In this document: one piece after another, positions 24,953 through 33,885 of the stretch
Layout of the letters: every line of letters begins with the position of its first letter
Position numbering within the stretch: the stretch's first letter is position 1
NCBI GenBank assembly: GCA_034111085.1
Contig: JAWUXZ010000017.1
Location: forward strand, 51,493-115,492
DNA: 64,000 nt
Direction of reading: 5' to 3'
DNA from: Dinoroseobacter sp034111085
Lineage (GTDB): Bacteria; Pseudomonadota; Alphaproteobacteria; Rhodobacterales; Rhodobacteraceae
The notes under the pieces: model-generated
Seen by the model: the letters and a program-made list of their open reading frames with translations, nothing else
Told to the model about the DNA's origin: nothing
Database searches by the model: none
Translations under genes and position numbers: made by a program

Positions 24953-25854
24953 AGATCGCTATGCTGGCTCGAAACGCAGAACTCTATTCCCACAGGCGCC
25001 TCAAGGAGGCCGCAGAAGAACGCGGTCACGAGTTGAACATCATCAACACGCTGCGGTGCTACATGAACATCGTCTCGCGCAGGCCCGAGATCTACTACAA
25101 TGGTGAGAAGCTGATCGGTTATGACGCCGTGATCCCCCGGATCGGCGCGTCGATCACATTCTACGGTCTCGCTGTTCTGCGCCAGTTTGAGATGATGGGC
25201 GTCTACCCGCTGAATGAAAGTGTCGGCATCGGTCGGTCGCGCGACAAGCTGCGCTCTATGCAGTTGCTGGCGCGCGACGGGATCGGCTTGCCCGTAACCA
25301 CCTTCGCCCATGACCCCAAACAGACCGAAGAGGTGCTCGCCCTCGCAGGTGGTGCGCCATTGGTCATCAAGCTGCTGGAGGGCACCCAAGGCCTTGGCGT
25401 GGTGCTGGCCGATACCGACCGCTCGGCGAAATCGGTGATCGAGGCGTTCCGCGCCACCAACACCAACATCCTTGTGCAGGAGTTCATCAAGGAGGCCGGC
25501 GGCAGCGACGTGCGTGCCATCGTTGTGGGCGGCAAGGTCATCGCCGCCATGAAGCGCACCGGGGGCGAAGGCGAGTTCCGATCCAATTTGCATCGAGGCG
25601 GGTCCGCCAACGTTGTGAAGCTATCGCCGGAAGAACGCTTAACAGCCGTGCGCGCGGCCAAAAGCATGGGCCTGAACGTCTGCGGCGTGGACATGCTGCG
25701 GGCCAATCACGGGCCAGTGGTGATGGAAGTAAACTCGTCACCGGGTCTTGAGGGCGTGGAAAAGGCAACCGGCCTCGATATCGCAGGCAAGATCATCGAG
25801 TACATCGAAAAGAACGCCAAGCCCGGAGCAACCAAGACAAAGGGCAAAGGCTAG
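24949..25854 (+). CDS. rimK: RimK family ATP-grasp ligase (ribosomal protein S6 glutamate ligase)
   Basis: Adds glutamate residues to the carboxy end of ribosomal protein S6 in E. coli. The 301-residue ATP-grasp protein starts MKIAMLARNAELYSHRRL. It contains the ATP-binding segments PLVIKLLEGTQGLGV and ILVQEFIKEAGGSDVRAIVVGGKVIAAMKR, and the metal-ligand strand MEVNSSPGLEGVE. The S6 gene is not in the window. The tail is lysine-rich. It lies between the RimB-like gene (4-bp overlap) and a GTG-started hydrolase gene, which suggests a three-gene operon. Confidence 0.93.
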   Translation: MKIAMLARNAELYSHRRLKEAAEERGHELNIINTLRCYMNIVSRRPEIYYNGEKLIGYDAVIPRIGASITFYGLAVLRQFEMMGVYPLNESVGIGRSRDKLRSMQLLARDGIGLPVTTFAHDPKQTEEVLALAGGAPLVIKLLEGTQGLGVVLADTDRSAKSVIEAFRATNTNILVQEFIKEAGGSDVRAIVVGGKVIAAMKRTGGEGEFRSNLHRGGSANVVKLSPEERLTAVRAAKSMGLNVCGVDMLRANHGPVVMEVNSSPGLEGVEKATGLDIAGKIIEYIEKNAKPGATKTKGKG

Positions 25855-26897
25855 TGCCCAAACGCGCGCCCTTCGAGATCGGCGGCGTCAGCATCGCGCC
25901 GGGATCTCGGCAAACCGTGGACCTGCCTGTAAGTACCCTGTCGGATCATACGCCCGTGAGCATGTCAGTGCATGTCGTACACGGCAAAACCGACGGGCCG
26001 ACCTTATGTGTCAGCGCTGGCATCCACGGCGACGAGGTGATCGGCATCGAGATTGTGCGCCGTCTGCTGCGCGCGCCCAACCTCAAGTCCTTGCACGGCA
26101 CGCTTCTGGTCGTGCCCATCGTCAACACCTTCGGCTTCCTAAACCGCTCGCGCTATCTGCCCGACCGACGGGACCTGAACCGCTGCTTTCCCGGCAGTGA
26201 ACAAGGCTCCATGGCGTCGCGCCTCGCACATCTATTTCTCACAGAAGTTGTGTGCAGGTCAGATGTCGGGATCGATCTGCACTCGGCAGCGATCCACCGG
26301 ACCAATTACCCACAGATCCGGGTATCGCCGGGGTTTGACCGGGTTCGCGCCCTCGGCGAAGCGTTCGGTGCGCCGATCATTATGAACTCAGGCCTGCGCG
26401 AAGGCTCGTTGCGCGGGGCCGCTCAAGACGCAGACGTCGATATGCTTGTCTATGAGGCAGGCGAGGGGCTGCGCTTTGATGAATACGCCGTTCGGGTCGG
26501 CCAGATGGGGATTCTGCGGGTCATGCGCCACATCGGAATGGTGTCCGGGCGCGGAATCGCGGCGCCGAAAACACCGTCGCAGTTCTGTCCGTCCAGCAAG
26601 TGGCTGCGCGCGCCCATTGGCGGGCTTCTGCGCAGTTTCCGCTCGGATGGGGATCTTGTGCGCGAGGGCGAGGTTATGGGGGCCGTGGCCGATCCGTTCG
26701 GCGAGATCGAGGAGGAAATTTCAGCGCCCTTCGACGGCATCATCGTCGGGCGTGCTGTGATGCCCGTGGTCAATGAGGGCGACGCGGTGTTCCATCTGGC
26801 ACGCGTCGCGTCCATGCGACACGCCGAGGACGCCGTCGAAGACCATAGCACCCAACTCGCAGATGATCCGATTTTCGACGAGGACGAGATTATCTGA
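25854..26897 (+). CDS. Succinylglutamate desuccinylase/aspartoacylase family zinc hydrolase
   Basis: A 347-residue M14-like zinc hydrolase. SAGIHGDEVIG provides the His and Glu zinc ligands, RDLNRCFPG the substrate-binding arginine region, and DLHSA the third ligand region. The start is a GTG sharing one base with the rimK stop. The carboxy third (from about residue 245) is an all-beta lipoyl-like domain with FGEIEEEISAPFDGIIVG. Its place behind rimK suggests action on glutamyl or N-acyl amino acid groups, but the substrate is not known. Confidence 0.85.
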   Translation: MPKRAPFEIGGVSIAPGSRQTVDLPVSTLSDHTPVSMSVHVVHGKTDGPTLCVSAGIHGDEVIGIEIVRRLLRAPNLKSLHGTLLVVPIVNTFGFLNRSRYLPDRRDLNRCFPGSEQGSMASRLAHLFLTEVVCRSDVGIDLHSAAIHRTNYPQIRVSPGFDRVRALGEAFGAPIIMNSGLREGSLRGAAQDADVDMLVYEAGEGLRFDEYAVRVGQMGILRVMRHIGMVSGRGIAAPKTPSQFCPSSKWLRAPIGGLLRSFRSDGDLVREGEVMGAVADPFGEIEEEISAPFDGIIVGRAVMPVVNEGDAVFHLARVASMRHAEDAVEDHSTQLADDPIFDEDEII

Positions 26898-26917
26898 AAC
26901 GTCTGGCAGGCGCTGGC

Positions 26918-27592
26918 CTACCCTCGCCCCATCGGCATGCTTGCGGCCACCTTCACCGCAAGATCCAGCGAAAACCGTGCCGTCAGGGCGTTGCGCAGCG
27001 CTGCGTTGCGCCGCATCAAGCGCTCCAGCTCAGCAACTGACCAGGCCGTGTAGGGCGTGCCAGGCGGCAAGGTCACGGTGGCGCTTGCCGGGTTGCCTGT
27101 CAGAAACGCAATCTCGCCTGCGAAAGCGGGTCCGCGCGCCTCAGCCGCTTGGCCGGACTTGGCGACATTGAAGCGGAACCCCTCTATATAGAACAGATCT
27201 TTCGGCTGGCGCGCCTCTATAATAATATCCGTCTGCGCCGTGGTCCGGTAGGTGCGTCCCAAACGGTTGAGCTTGCGAAACTGGCCCGGCGTCAGCGTGC
27301 GGTAAGCCTCAAACAGCCGCTTTTCGCGCGCGGTCAGCCCCAGTGTCGAGCGTTCGCGCACAACCAGATACCCGCCCGCCAGCACCAGCCCACACAGCAC
27401 CGAGATCGTTGCCGTGACTGAGGCCAATGGGGTCGGCAGCAGCGCAAAATAGACGACATCAAGGAACACGCCCGTCAACACCAGCCCGCGCATGACCATC
27501 TCGTCACGCGACAGCAGGCCAATAACAGTGAGCAGAAGGCCCAGAAGAATCAGGGTCTCAAGTTGCAGAAGGGCTGTGGGGTCAAGGGGCAT
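26918..27592 (-). CDS. Popeye-like cyclic-nucleotide-binding membrane protein
   Basis: A 224-residue protein with about three membrane segments (residues 10-27, 33-52 and 60-78), then a cytosolic domain. The domain starts EKRLFEAYRTLTPGQFRKLNRLG and continues through a double-stranded beta-helix region with PAFAGEIAFLTGNPASATVTL, which recalls the phosphate-binding cassette of cNMP domains and of the Popeye family. The topology and the LF-x-x-Y-x-x-L-x-x-x-x-F-x-K-L start fit bacterial Popeye-domain proteins. The ligand is unproven. It converges on the aspartoacylase-family gene, 20 bp apart. Confidence 0.65.
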   Translation of the reverse strand: MPLDPTALLQLETLILLGLLLTVIGLLSRDEMVMRGLVLTGVFLDVVYFALLPTPLASVTATISVLCGLVLAGGYLVVRERSTLGLTAREKRLFEAYRTLTPGQFRKLNRLGRTYRTTAQTDIIIEARQPKDLFYIEGFRFNVAKSGQAAEARGPAFAGEIAFLTGNPASATVTLPPGTPYTAWSVAELERLMRRNAALRNALTARFSLDLAVKVAASMPMGRG

Positions 27593-27706
27593 GCGTGCAG
27601 CTTAGGGGGTTGCGGACCATTGCAAAAGCGATTTGCGCGGTTGCACGCGCCGAGCGGGTTTCGCAGGGTCGTTCAAGTGATGGGAATGGAGTAGCAGCAT
27701 GGTCGA

Positions 27707-29032
27707 CTGACACCAAAAGAGCCTGAATTTGAGCTCTATAAGACCGGGTTTGACGGCGATCTGCTGGACCGCGCGGCGTCTGGTGCGGCGCTGTCAGGGC
27801 TGGTCGAGCGGATCGAGGACCCAATGGTCATCGCGCTCGATGGTGGGTGGGGGACCGGCAAAAGCTGGTTTCTGAAGCGCTGGGTCGGGCAGCACCGGCT
27901 GGATTATCAAGACCAAGCGCGCACCGTCTATTTTGATGCGTTCGCGCATGATTATCTGGATGATCCGTTGTTGGCGGTGATGGGAGTGCTCAGCGCTGAG
28001 TTGTCCAAGGAAAAAGGCGCGACAATTGCAAAGCTGGCCTGGCTTCAAAAGAAAGCGTTTCAGGCTCTACCGGGGATCACAAAGCTGGGCGCAAATATCG
28101 CAACGGGGTTTGCGGTTAAGGCACTCGACGATGCGGGTGACATCGTTGCCGAGGCTATCGGCGGGTCTGTGGAAGGATCATCCGAGGCATTCTGGCAAGC
28201 CGTCGCAAACCAAAGAACCGCGATGCACGAGTTTGGCGCTGCCCTAAAGGCATTAACCTTACCGGGTGGTGAAGAGGGCACCCCGCGCAAGCTAGTGATC
28301 GTCGTGGACGAGCTCGACCGCTGCCGCCCAGATTACGCGCTATCGCTGCTGGAGGTCATCAAACACTTCTTCGCAGTCGATCACGTCCATTTCGTGCTGG
28401 GGGTGAACCTACGCGAGTTAGAGAACATGGTGAGGGTGCGCTACGGGACACAGGAAGGGGCGGCGCTGTATTTGCAGAAGTTCGTGACGCTGACGATGGA
28501 GTTACCAGCAACAGTCAAAAATCAAGACACATGGCAATTAGCATTCCTCGCACTCACGAAATCTTTCGGAGTCGATGATCGCCTAACAACAGTTGTGCTG
28601 GCGAATCTCGACCTAGTCTCAATTTGCACTCACGTTTCACTAAGAGATAGCGAAAGGATCGCCAGTCGTGTGGCATTGGCGACCGCTTCTAATCGGTCCG
28701 GGACTGCGCGTCTCAACGATATTTTGCTGACAACCCTGGCAGCACTCATAATTTACAGAACAATTATGCCAGATTTTTATATGACTTGCGTCTCCGGAGA
28801 GATGACTGCCGAGCAGTTCCGCGAGCGCTTCCAACTAGCTGACAATGAAAGTTCAAATCGCAAAAAGAGTTTCGAGCAGCTCCATGACCACCATTTTAAT
28901 CTATTTACTTTCGCTTCAAGGGCTAAAGCAGACGATGAAGGTTTCACTGCGCTGGACCGTAAAATCGCAATCCAAGATCTACAAAAAAACTACCTCTCCT
29001 TCAACCTGCCTCCTGACCCACCAGCCCCCTAA
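27707..29032 (+). CDS. KAP family P-loop NTPase, start disrupted or non-ATG
   Basis: KAP ATPases are membrane-linked P-loop proteins, some of them in phage defence. Walker A is GGWGTGKSW and Walker B VIVVDELDRCRPDYALSLLEVIKHFF. The family-typical lead-in before Walker A (FDGDLLDRAASGAALSGLVERIEDP) is encoded in frame from 27707, but the only in-frame ATG is later, at 27824. An ATG at 27699 with a good ribosome-binding site (GGAG) is one base out of frame and stops at once. A lost base, a CTG start or a frameshift would explain this. The carboxy half is much AT-richer than the amino half. Confidence 0.75.
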   Translation: MTPKEPEFELYKTGFDGDLLDRAASGAALSGLVERIEDPMVIALDGGWGTGKSWFLKRWVGQHRLDYQDQARTVYFDAFAHDYLDDPLLAVMGVLSAELSKEKGATIAKLAWLQKKAFQALPGITKLGANIATGFAVKALDDAGDIVAEAIGGSVEGSSEAFWQAVANQRTAMHEFGAALKALTLPGGEEGTPRKLVIVVDELDRCRPDYALSLLEVIKHFFAVDHVHFVLGVNLRELENMVRVRYGTQEGAALYLQKFVTLTMELPATVKNQDTWQLAFLALTKSFGVDDRLTTVVLANLDLVSICTHVSLRDSERIASRVALATASNRSGTARLNDILLTTLAALIIYRTIMPDFYMTCVSGEMTAEQFRERFQLADNESSNRKKSFEQLHDHHFNLFTFASRAKADDEGFTALDRKIAIQDLQKNYLSFNLPPDPPAP

Positions 29033-29035
29033 CCC

Positions 29036-30133
29036 CTACGCATTAAACAAGAAGTGCAGCACATCTCCGTCCTTTACGGTATAAGACTTGCCCTCAACCC
29101 GCATCTTCCCGGCCTCTTTCGCCCCGCTCTCACCGCCTAAGCTGACGAAATCAGCGTAGGCAATCGTCTCGGCCCGGATGAACCCGCGCTCACAGTCGCC
29201 GTGGATCACGCCTGCGGCTTGCGGTGCCTGAGTGCCCGAACGGATCGTCCAAGCGCGCGCTTCTTTCGGCCCGACGGTAAAGTAGGTCTCCAGATGCAGC
29301 AGCTCGTATCCAGCCCTAATCAGGCGGTCGAGGCCCGGCTCGTCCAGCCCCATCTCTGACAGGAACATCTCGGCCTCTTCGGCTTCGAGTTGCGCAATTT
29401 CCTCTTCGATCTGCGCGGAAATCACCACATGCGCTGCCCCCTGTGCTGCGGCCATCTCGCCCACTTTCGCAGACAAGGCATTGCCCGCACCCGCAGAGGC
29501 CTCGTCCACATTGCACACGTACAAGATCGGCTTGGAGGTCAGTAGTTGCAGCATTTTCCACTGCTTGATGTCGTCGTCGTCCACATGAACCGTGCGCGCA
29601 GGCTGGCCCTCGTTCAGCACCTCAAGCGCCGCTTTTAACAACCGCTCTTGCTGCACCGCGTCCTTGTCGCCGCCACGCACCTTGCGCAACAAACCCTGCA
29701 TGCGCTTTTCGATGCTTTCCATGTCGGCCAGCATCAGCTCCGTCTCGATGACCTCGGCGTCGGCAATCGGATCAACGCGGCCTTCTACGTGGGTGACATC
29801 GCCGTCCTCAAAACAGCGCAAGACATGGGCAATCGCGTCGGTCTCGCGGATATTGGCGAGGAACTGGTTGCCGAGGCCTTCGCCCTTGCTGGCACCCTTC
29901 ACCAGACCCGCAATATCCACAAAGGTCATGCGCGTCGGAATGGTCTGCTTGGATTTGGCAATCTCAGCCAGCGTGTTCAGCCGCGCGTCGGGCACGGCCA
30001 CATCGCCCACATTCGGCTCGATCGTGCAGAACGGGAAGTTCGCGGCTTGTGCGGCTGCGGTTTTGGTCAGCGCGTTAAAAAGCGTGGATTTGCCGACATT
30101 CGGCAGCCCCACGATGCCCATCTTGAAACCCAT
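29036..30133 (-). CDS. ychF: Redox-regulated ATPase YchF (Obg-like)
   Basis: A 365-residue TRAFAC-class NTPase. The P-loop is GLPNVGKST and G3 DIAGLVKGASKGEGLG. The specificity motif reads NVDE (YVCNVDEA) instead of NKxD, which is the basis of YchF preferring ATP. A coiled-coil arm (about 130-200) and a carboxy-terminal TGS domain follow. It converges with the KAP gene, whose stop is only 3 bp away. Confidence 0.96.
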   Translation of the reverse strand: MGFKMGIVGLPNVGKSTLFNALTKTAAAQAANFPFCTIEPNVGDVAVPDARLNTLAEIAKSKQTIPTRMTFVDIAGLVKGASKGEGLGNQFLANIRETDAIAHVLRCFEDGDVTHVEGRVDPIADAEVIETELMLADMESIEKRMQGLLRKVRGGDKDAVQQERLLKAALEVLNEGQPARTVHVDDDDIKQWKMLQLLTSKPILYVCNVDEASAGAGNALSAKVGEMAAAQGAAHVVISAQIEEEIAQLEAEEAEMFLSEMGLDEPGLDRLIRAGYELLHLETYFTVGPKEARAWTIRSGTQAPQAAGVIHGDCERGFIRAETIAYADFVSLGGESGAKEAGKMRVEGKSYTVKDGDVLHFLFNA

Positions 30134-30206
30134 CTGCCGCTCTCCATACTAGTGTTGGGGCCTTCTAGGCAGGTGCGCGGGGCGGTGCAACCTTCGGGGC
30201 GCGTCG

Positions 30207-31028
30207 CTACAGCCTGCGCGTCGCCCCGCCAATGGCAATGCTGCCCCCGATCTCAGCGCCGGGCCGCACACGCAACCGCGACGGCACGCCCATATCGACG
30301 CCTTGGATCACCTCAAACGCGTTCGCCTGAAGCCCAGCATCGCGCAAGTATCCCGCCAAAGCCGCCGCAGCCGCCCCGGTCGCGGGATCCTCAAGCACAC
30401 CGTGTCCGGCAAACGCATTGCGCGCATGGATACGCTGCGCATTCTCGCGCCAGATCACGTTGATCGTCACGAGGCCAAGCCGCTGCATCAACGCAGCACC
30501 CGCGTCAAAGTCATACGCCATCGCCGCCAGATCCGCCTTTGCTGCCAAGGCAATCACCAAATGCTCCGCCCCTCCATTGGCATAAATAGGCGCAATATCG
30601 GGGTCGAGGCGCGCCTGATCCCACCCAAACAGCGCTAAGACCTCGGCCAAATCACCTGCCTCAACGGCCCGGTGCGATGTGGCGGGCGACTGCAACTCCG
30701 CCTCCCAACCGTTCGCACCCTCAAGCGCCTCCACCGAAATCGAGGCCTCGTTCAACGTCAACGGATACACCTTCGCCCCGAAATGCGCGCCCAAGGCCGC
30801 CCCCAAAGCAATCGTCGCATGGCCGCAAAACGGCACCTCGGCGCCCGGCGCAAAATACCGCGCGCGAAAACCGTCGCCCTGCCTTTGGGCAAACACCGTC
30901 TCCGAATACCCAACCTCAGCCGCAATCCGCTGCATCTCAGCCGCCGAGGGCATTGGCCCGATTACCACGCCCGCCGGATTGCCCCCGGCCCCATCCATCG
31001 CAAATGCTGCAATCCGTTCCACATCCAT
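30207..31028 (-). CDS. PhzF family isomerase-like protein
   Basis: A 273-residue protein of the PhzF/diaminopimelate-epimerase-like fold. The amino-terminal half has GNPAGVV and GYSETVFA with the catalytic glutamate, then EVPFCGHATIALG. The carboxy half has NAFAGHGVLEDPATGAAAAALAGYL, the paired active-site loop. It is probably a cytosolic isomerase or epimerase; most family members have no known substrate. No phenazine genes are nearby. Confidence 0.88.
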   Translation of the reverse strand: MDVERIAAFAMDGAGGNPAGVVIGPMPSAAEMQRIAAEVGYSETVFAQRQGDGFRARYFAPGAEVPFCGHATIALGAALGAHFGAKVYPLTLNEASISVEALEGANGWEAELQSPATSHRAVEAGDLAEVLALFGWDQARLDPDIAPIYANGGAEHLVIALAAKADLAAMAYDFDAGAALMQRLGLVTINVIWRENAQRIHARNAFAGHGVLEDPATGAAAAALAGYLRDAGLQANAFEVIQGVDMGVPSRLRVRPGAEIGGSIAIGGATRRL

Positions 31029-31238
31029 AGCGCGCGCTCCTAATTACCGCTCAGACCCTAGAAGAGCCGCGCTCAAATCACCAATCGTGCTTTGTGGGCC
31101 ACCCCGAACGAGGGGTGATGACCCCCGCCTTGACCCCCAAAGATACCTCACTATATGCGCGAATCACCGACCTCGCGGGGCTGAGGGCGGGCTTGCATCC
31201 CAATTGGTCGAGGGCCCGGCGACCACCGGACAACCGTC

Positions 31239-32573
31239 ATGACAAGCCAGCTGCGCACCGCCGCCCGTACCGAGGCAAAAACTCTGTTCCAGCTCGCCGT
31301 ACCGATCATCATCGGGCTGGGCGCTGCCATGCTGCAAGGCCTCATCGACACGGTGATGATTGCGCCTTTGGGCACCACTTCGCTTGCTGCCGTGTCTCTG
31401 ACCACCAGTGCGGCAATTGTGATGTATTCCGCGCTCTACGGTCTGATCACCATTGTCGGCATTCAGATCGCGCAAGCCCATGGCGGCGGCGATACGCACA
31501 AGGCAACCCAAGCCATACGCACTGGCTGGACGATGGCCTTGATCGCTGGGCTGATCGGCACCGTCGCGATGCTGGCGCTGATCTTTTCCCTAAGCCCGTT
31601 GGGTCAACCGCCCGAGGTGCTCGCCATCCTTGCGCCCTACTGGGTGCCAATTGCGCTGTCGCTGGTGCCGTTCACGCTGCTGTTCACGCTCAAATCCCTG
31701 TTCGAGTCTACTGACCGTGCATGGCTCGCCGCCGGGTTCGCGTATCTGGGCGTCGCCGCCAACATCCCCCTCAACCTGATCTTGATCTACGGGGCCTTCG
31801 GATGGGAGGGTTTAGGCCTAATGGGCGGAGGCCTCGCCACGCTACTTTCGCAAATCATCGCCTACGCGGCAGCACATCTTTATTGGGCGTTTGCCCCCTC
31901 GATGCAGGCTTACCGCGGCCCCTCGCCCGTGCGCTTTTCCGTCCTGAAGACCCAGTTCAAGGGCGGTCTGCCCGTCGCAATCGGCTATGTCGGCGAGGGC
32001 GGTGCATTCGCCGTAGTAGGCATCATCATCGGCCTGTTTGGCGCGACGGCACTGGCTTCTACGCAGATTGTCGTCGCCGTCGCGGGCCTTGCCTATATGC
32101 TGCCCTTGGGAATGGCGACCGCCGTGTCGATCCGCGTTGGCCAAGCCATTGGGCGGGCCGAGCCTTTGCGCCTGCGTGCCATCGGCGTCGCAGGTGGCGG
32201 TATTGTTGTGCTGTGGATGCTGGGGGTGACTGCCGCCCTGATCCTCGGCGGCCTGCCCCTTGCGCGCCTGCTATCTGACGACCCAATAGTCATCGCACTT
32301 GCCGGACCGCTGTTTCTGACCATTGCCCTCATGCAGGTTTTCGACGGGGTGCAAGCCACCGCTTTGGGTGCATTGCGTGGCATGATGGACACCACCATCC
32401 CAACCGCAATCACGCTTGTGACCTACTGGATGATCGCCCTGCCGCTGGGGTATGTTGCGGGTCATGTCTGGGGGTACGGCCCTGTGGGCGTGTGGGCAGG
32501 TTACGGTGTCGGGCTTGCAATTGCCGCCGTGATCTTGCCCATTCGGTTCTGGCGCAAGACCAAGCCTGCTTGA
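31239..32573 (+). CDS. MATE family multidrug/Na+ antiporter
   Basis: A 444-residue membrane protein with about twelve hydrophobic segments. It has MATE features in both halves: QLAVPIIIGLGAAMLQGLIDTVMIAPLG in TM1-2 and GMATAVSIRVGQAIGR, with MDTTIPTAITLVTYW, in the second half. It likely exports drugs or metabolites using Na+ or H+ gradients. It is followed after 51 bp by trpA on the same strand, and the upstream gene is divergent. Confidence 0.92.
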   Translation: MTSQLRTAARTEAKTLFQLAVPIIIGLGAAMLQGLIDTVMIAPLGTTSLAAVSLTTSAAIVMYSALYGLITIVGIQIAQAHGGGDTHKATQAIRTGWTMALIAGLIGTVAMLALIFSLSPLGQPPEVLAILAPYWVPIALSLVPFTLLFTLKSLFESTDRAWLAAGFAYLGVAANIPLNLILIYGAFGWEGLGLMGGGLATLLSQIIAYAAAHLYWAFAPSMQAYRGPSPVRFSVLKTQFKGGLPVAIGYVGEGGAFAVVGIIIGLFGATALASTQIVVAVAGLAYMLPLGMATAVSIRVGQAIGRAEPLRLRAIGVAGGGIVVLWMLGVTAALILGGLPLARLLSDDPIVIALAGPLFLTIALMQVFDGVQATALGALRGMMDTTIPTAITLVTYWMIALPLGYVAGHVWGYGPVGVWAGYGVGLAIAAVILPIRFWRKTKPA

Positions 32574-32624
32574 CGCGACGCCGCCTCTGCCTCAAACCTC
32601 TGTGACGCAGTTCGGAGGCCCCTA

Positions 32625-33416
32625 ATGACCCGCATCGACGACACATTCGCCCGCCTGAAAGCAGATGGCAAAAAGGCCTTCGTCGCCTATGTGATGGCTG
32701 GTGATCCAGACCTAGAGACCAGCCGCGAGATCGTGCTGGGCCTGCCGGCCGCTGGCGTCGACATCATCGAGTTGGGCCTGCCGTTCACTGATCCAATGGC
32801 GGACGGTTCTACCATTCAGCTGGCCGGGCAACGCGCGCTCGACAAGGGCATGACGCTGGACAAGACCCTCGATATCGCGCGGTCCTTGCGCGCCACGGGC
32901 GACCAGACGCCGATTGTGCTGATGGGCTACTACAATCCGATCTATTCGCGCGGTGTTGCGACTTTCCTGATCCAAGCCAAAGAGGCCGGGATCGACGGGC
33001 TGATCATCGTCGACCTGCCCCCTGAGGAAGACAGCGAGTTGTGCATCCCCGCCCAACAAGCAGGTCTGAACTTCATCCGCCTTGCCACGCCAACGACCGA
33101 CGACAAGCGCCTGCCAAAGGTGCTGCAAAACACCTCCGGTTTTGTCTATTACGTCTCGATCACCGGGATCACCGGGGCGGCTGAGGCAAACGCCGCAGAC
33201 GTGGCACCGGAAGTGGCGCGCATCAAATCGCAAACCGATCTGCCGGTGATTGTTGGCTTCGGCATTAAGACGCCAGAGAATGCACGCGATATCGCGGCAA
33301 TTGCAGATGGGTCCGTTGTCGGGTCCGCGATTGTGAAATTGGTCGAGCAGGGTAAATCCCCCGCCGAGGTTTTGGCTTTCGTCAAAGCCCTCGCCGATGG
33401 GGCCCATAGCGCCTGA
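32625..33416 (+). CDS. trpA: Tryptophan synthase alpha chain
   Basis: A 263-residue TIM barrel converting indole-3-glycerol phosphate to indole. The catalytic glutamate and aspartate lie in IIELGLPFTDPMADG (about residues 48-60). The phosphate-binding segment is VGFGIKTPENARDI, and YYVSITGITG is typical. It is separated from trpB by 8.4 kb and on the opposite strand, unlike the trpFBA arrangement in many bacteria. Confidence 0.97.
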   Translation: MTRIDDTFARLKADGKKAFVAYVMAGDPDLETSREIVLGLPAAGVDIIELGLPFTDPMADGSTIQLAGQRALDKGMTLDKTLDIARSLRATGDQTPIVLMGYYNPIYSRGVATFLIQAKEAGIDGLIIVDLPPEEDSELCIPAQQAGLNFIRLATPTTDDKRLPKVLQNTSGFVYYVSITGITGAAEANAADVAPEVARIKSQTDLPVIVGFGIKTPENARDIAAIADGSVVGSAIVKLVEQGKSPAEVLAFVKALADGAHSA

Positions 33417-33441
33417 TCGAAGTCGCGACAGTTTTGCTAGC

Positions 33442-33885
33442 CTAGCGGCGCGCGTCCATCCAAATGCGCAGCGCCTCAAGCGCCTCAACCAATGGCGCGA
33501 CCTGCTCGGCGGGGAACGCACCCGCGACGTCAAGCAGCTCAGGTGCCAGCGCACCTATCGCGTCATCTCGAAACGAGCGCCCTGCTTGGGTCGTCCAGAT
33601 CCGCTTGGAGCGCTTGTCCTGCGCATTGGGCCGCATCTCAATCCAGGCGCGTTTTTCAAGCTGGCCCAGCACATGGGTCATCGTGGTCTTTGGCATCTGA
33701 AAGGCCTTCGCCAATTCCAGCGGCGTGCAGCCTTCTTCAACCCGAATTAGGTGGTTCAACACCGCGAAATGCGAGACCAGAACGCCATCAGGCAATCTGG
33801 CCTCGAACATCGCGCGACTTAGCTGTTCGACGATGCCGATCTCGTTGAATAGACGAAAATAGAGCGGCAAGGTCTTATCAGGCAT
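33442..33885 (-). CDS. MarR family transcriptional regulator
   Basis: A 147-residue winged-helix regulator. The recognition region is GCTPLELAKAFQMPKTTMTHVLGQLEKRAWI, and the wing is PNAQDKRSKRIWTTQAG. It overlaps the upstream nitroreductase-like gene by one base (33885), so it is probably made from the same transcript. The 42-bp inverted repeat at 35044-35085 before that gene is a good candidate for its operator, which would make this an autoregulated operon. The inducer is unknown. Confidence 0.9.
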   Translation of the reverse strand: MPDKTLPLYFRLFNEIGIVEQLSRAMFEARLPDGVLVSHFAVLNHLIRVEEGCTPLELAKAFQMPKTTMTHVLGQLEKRAWIEMRPNAQDKRSKRIWTTQAGRSFRDDAIGALAPELLDVAGAFPAEQVAPLVEALEALRIWMDARR

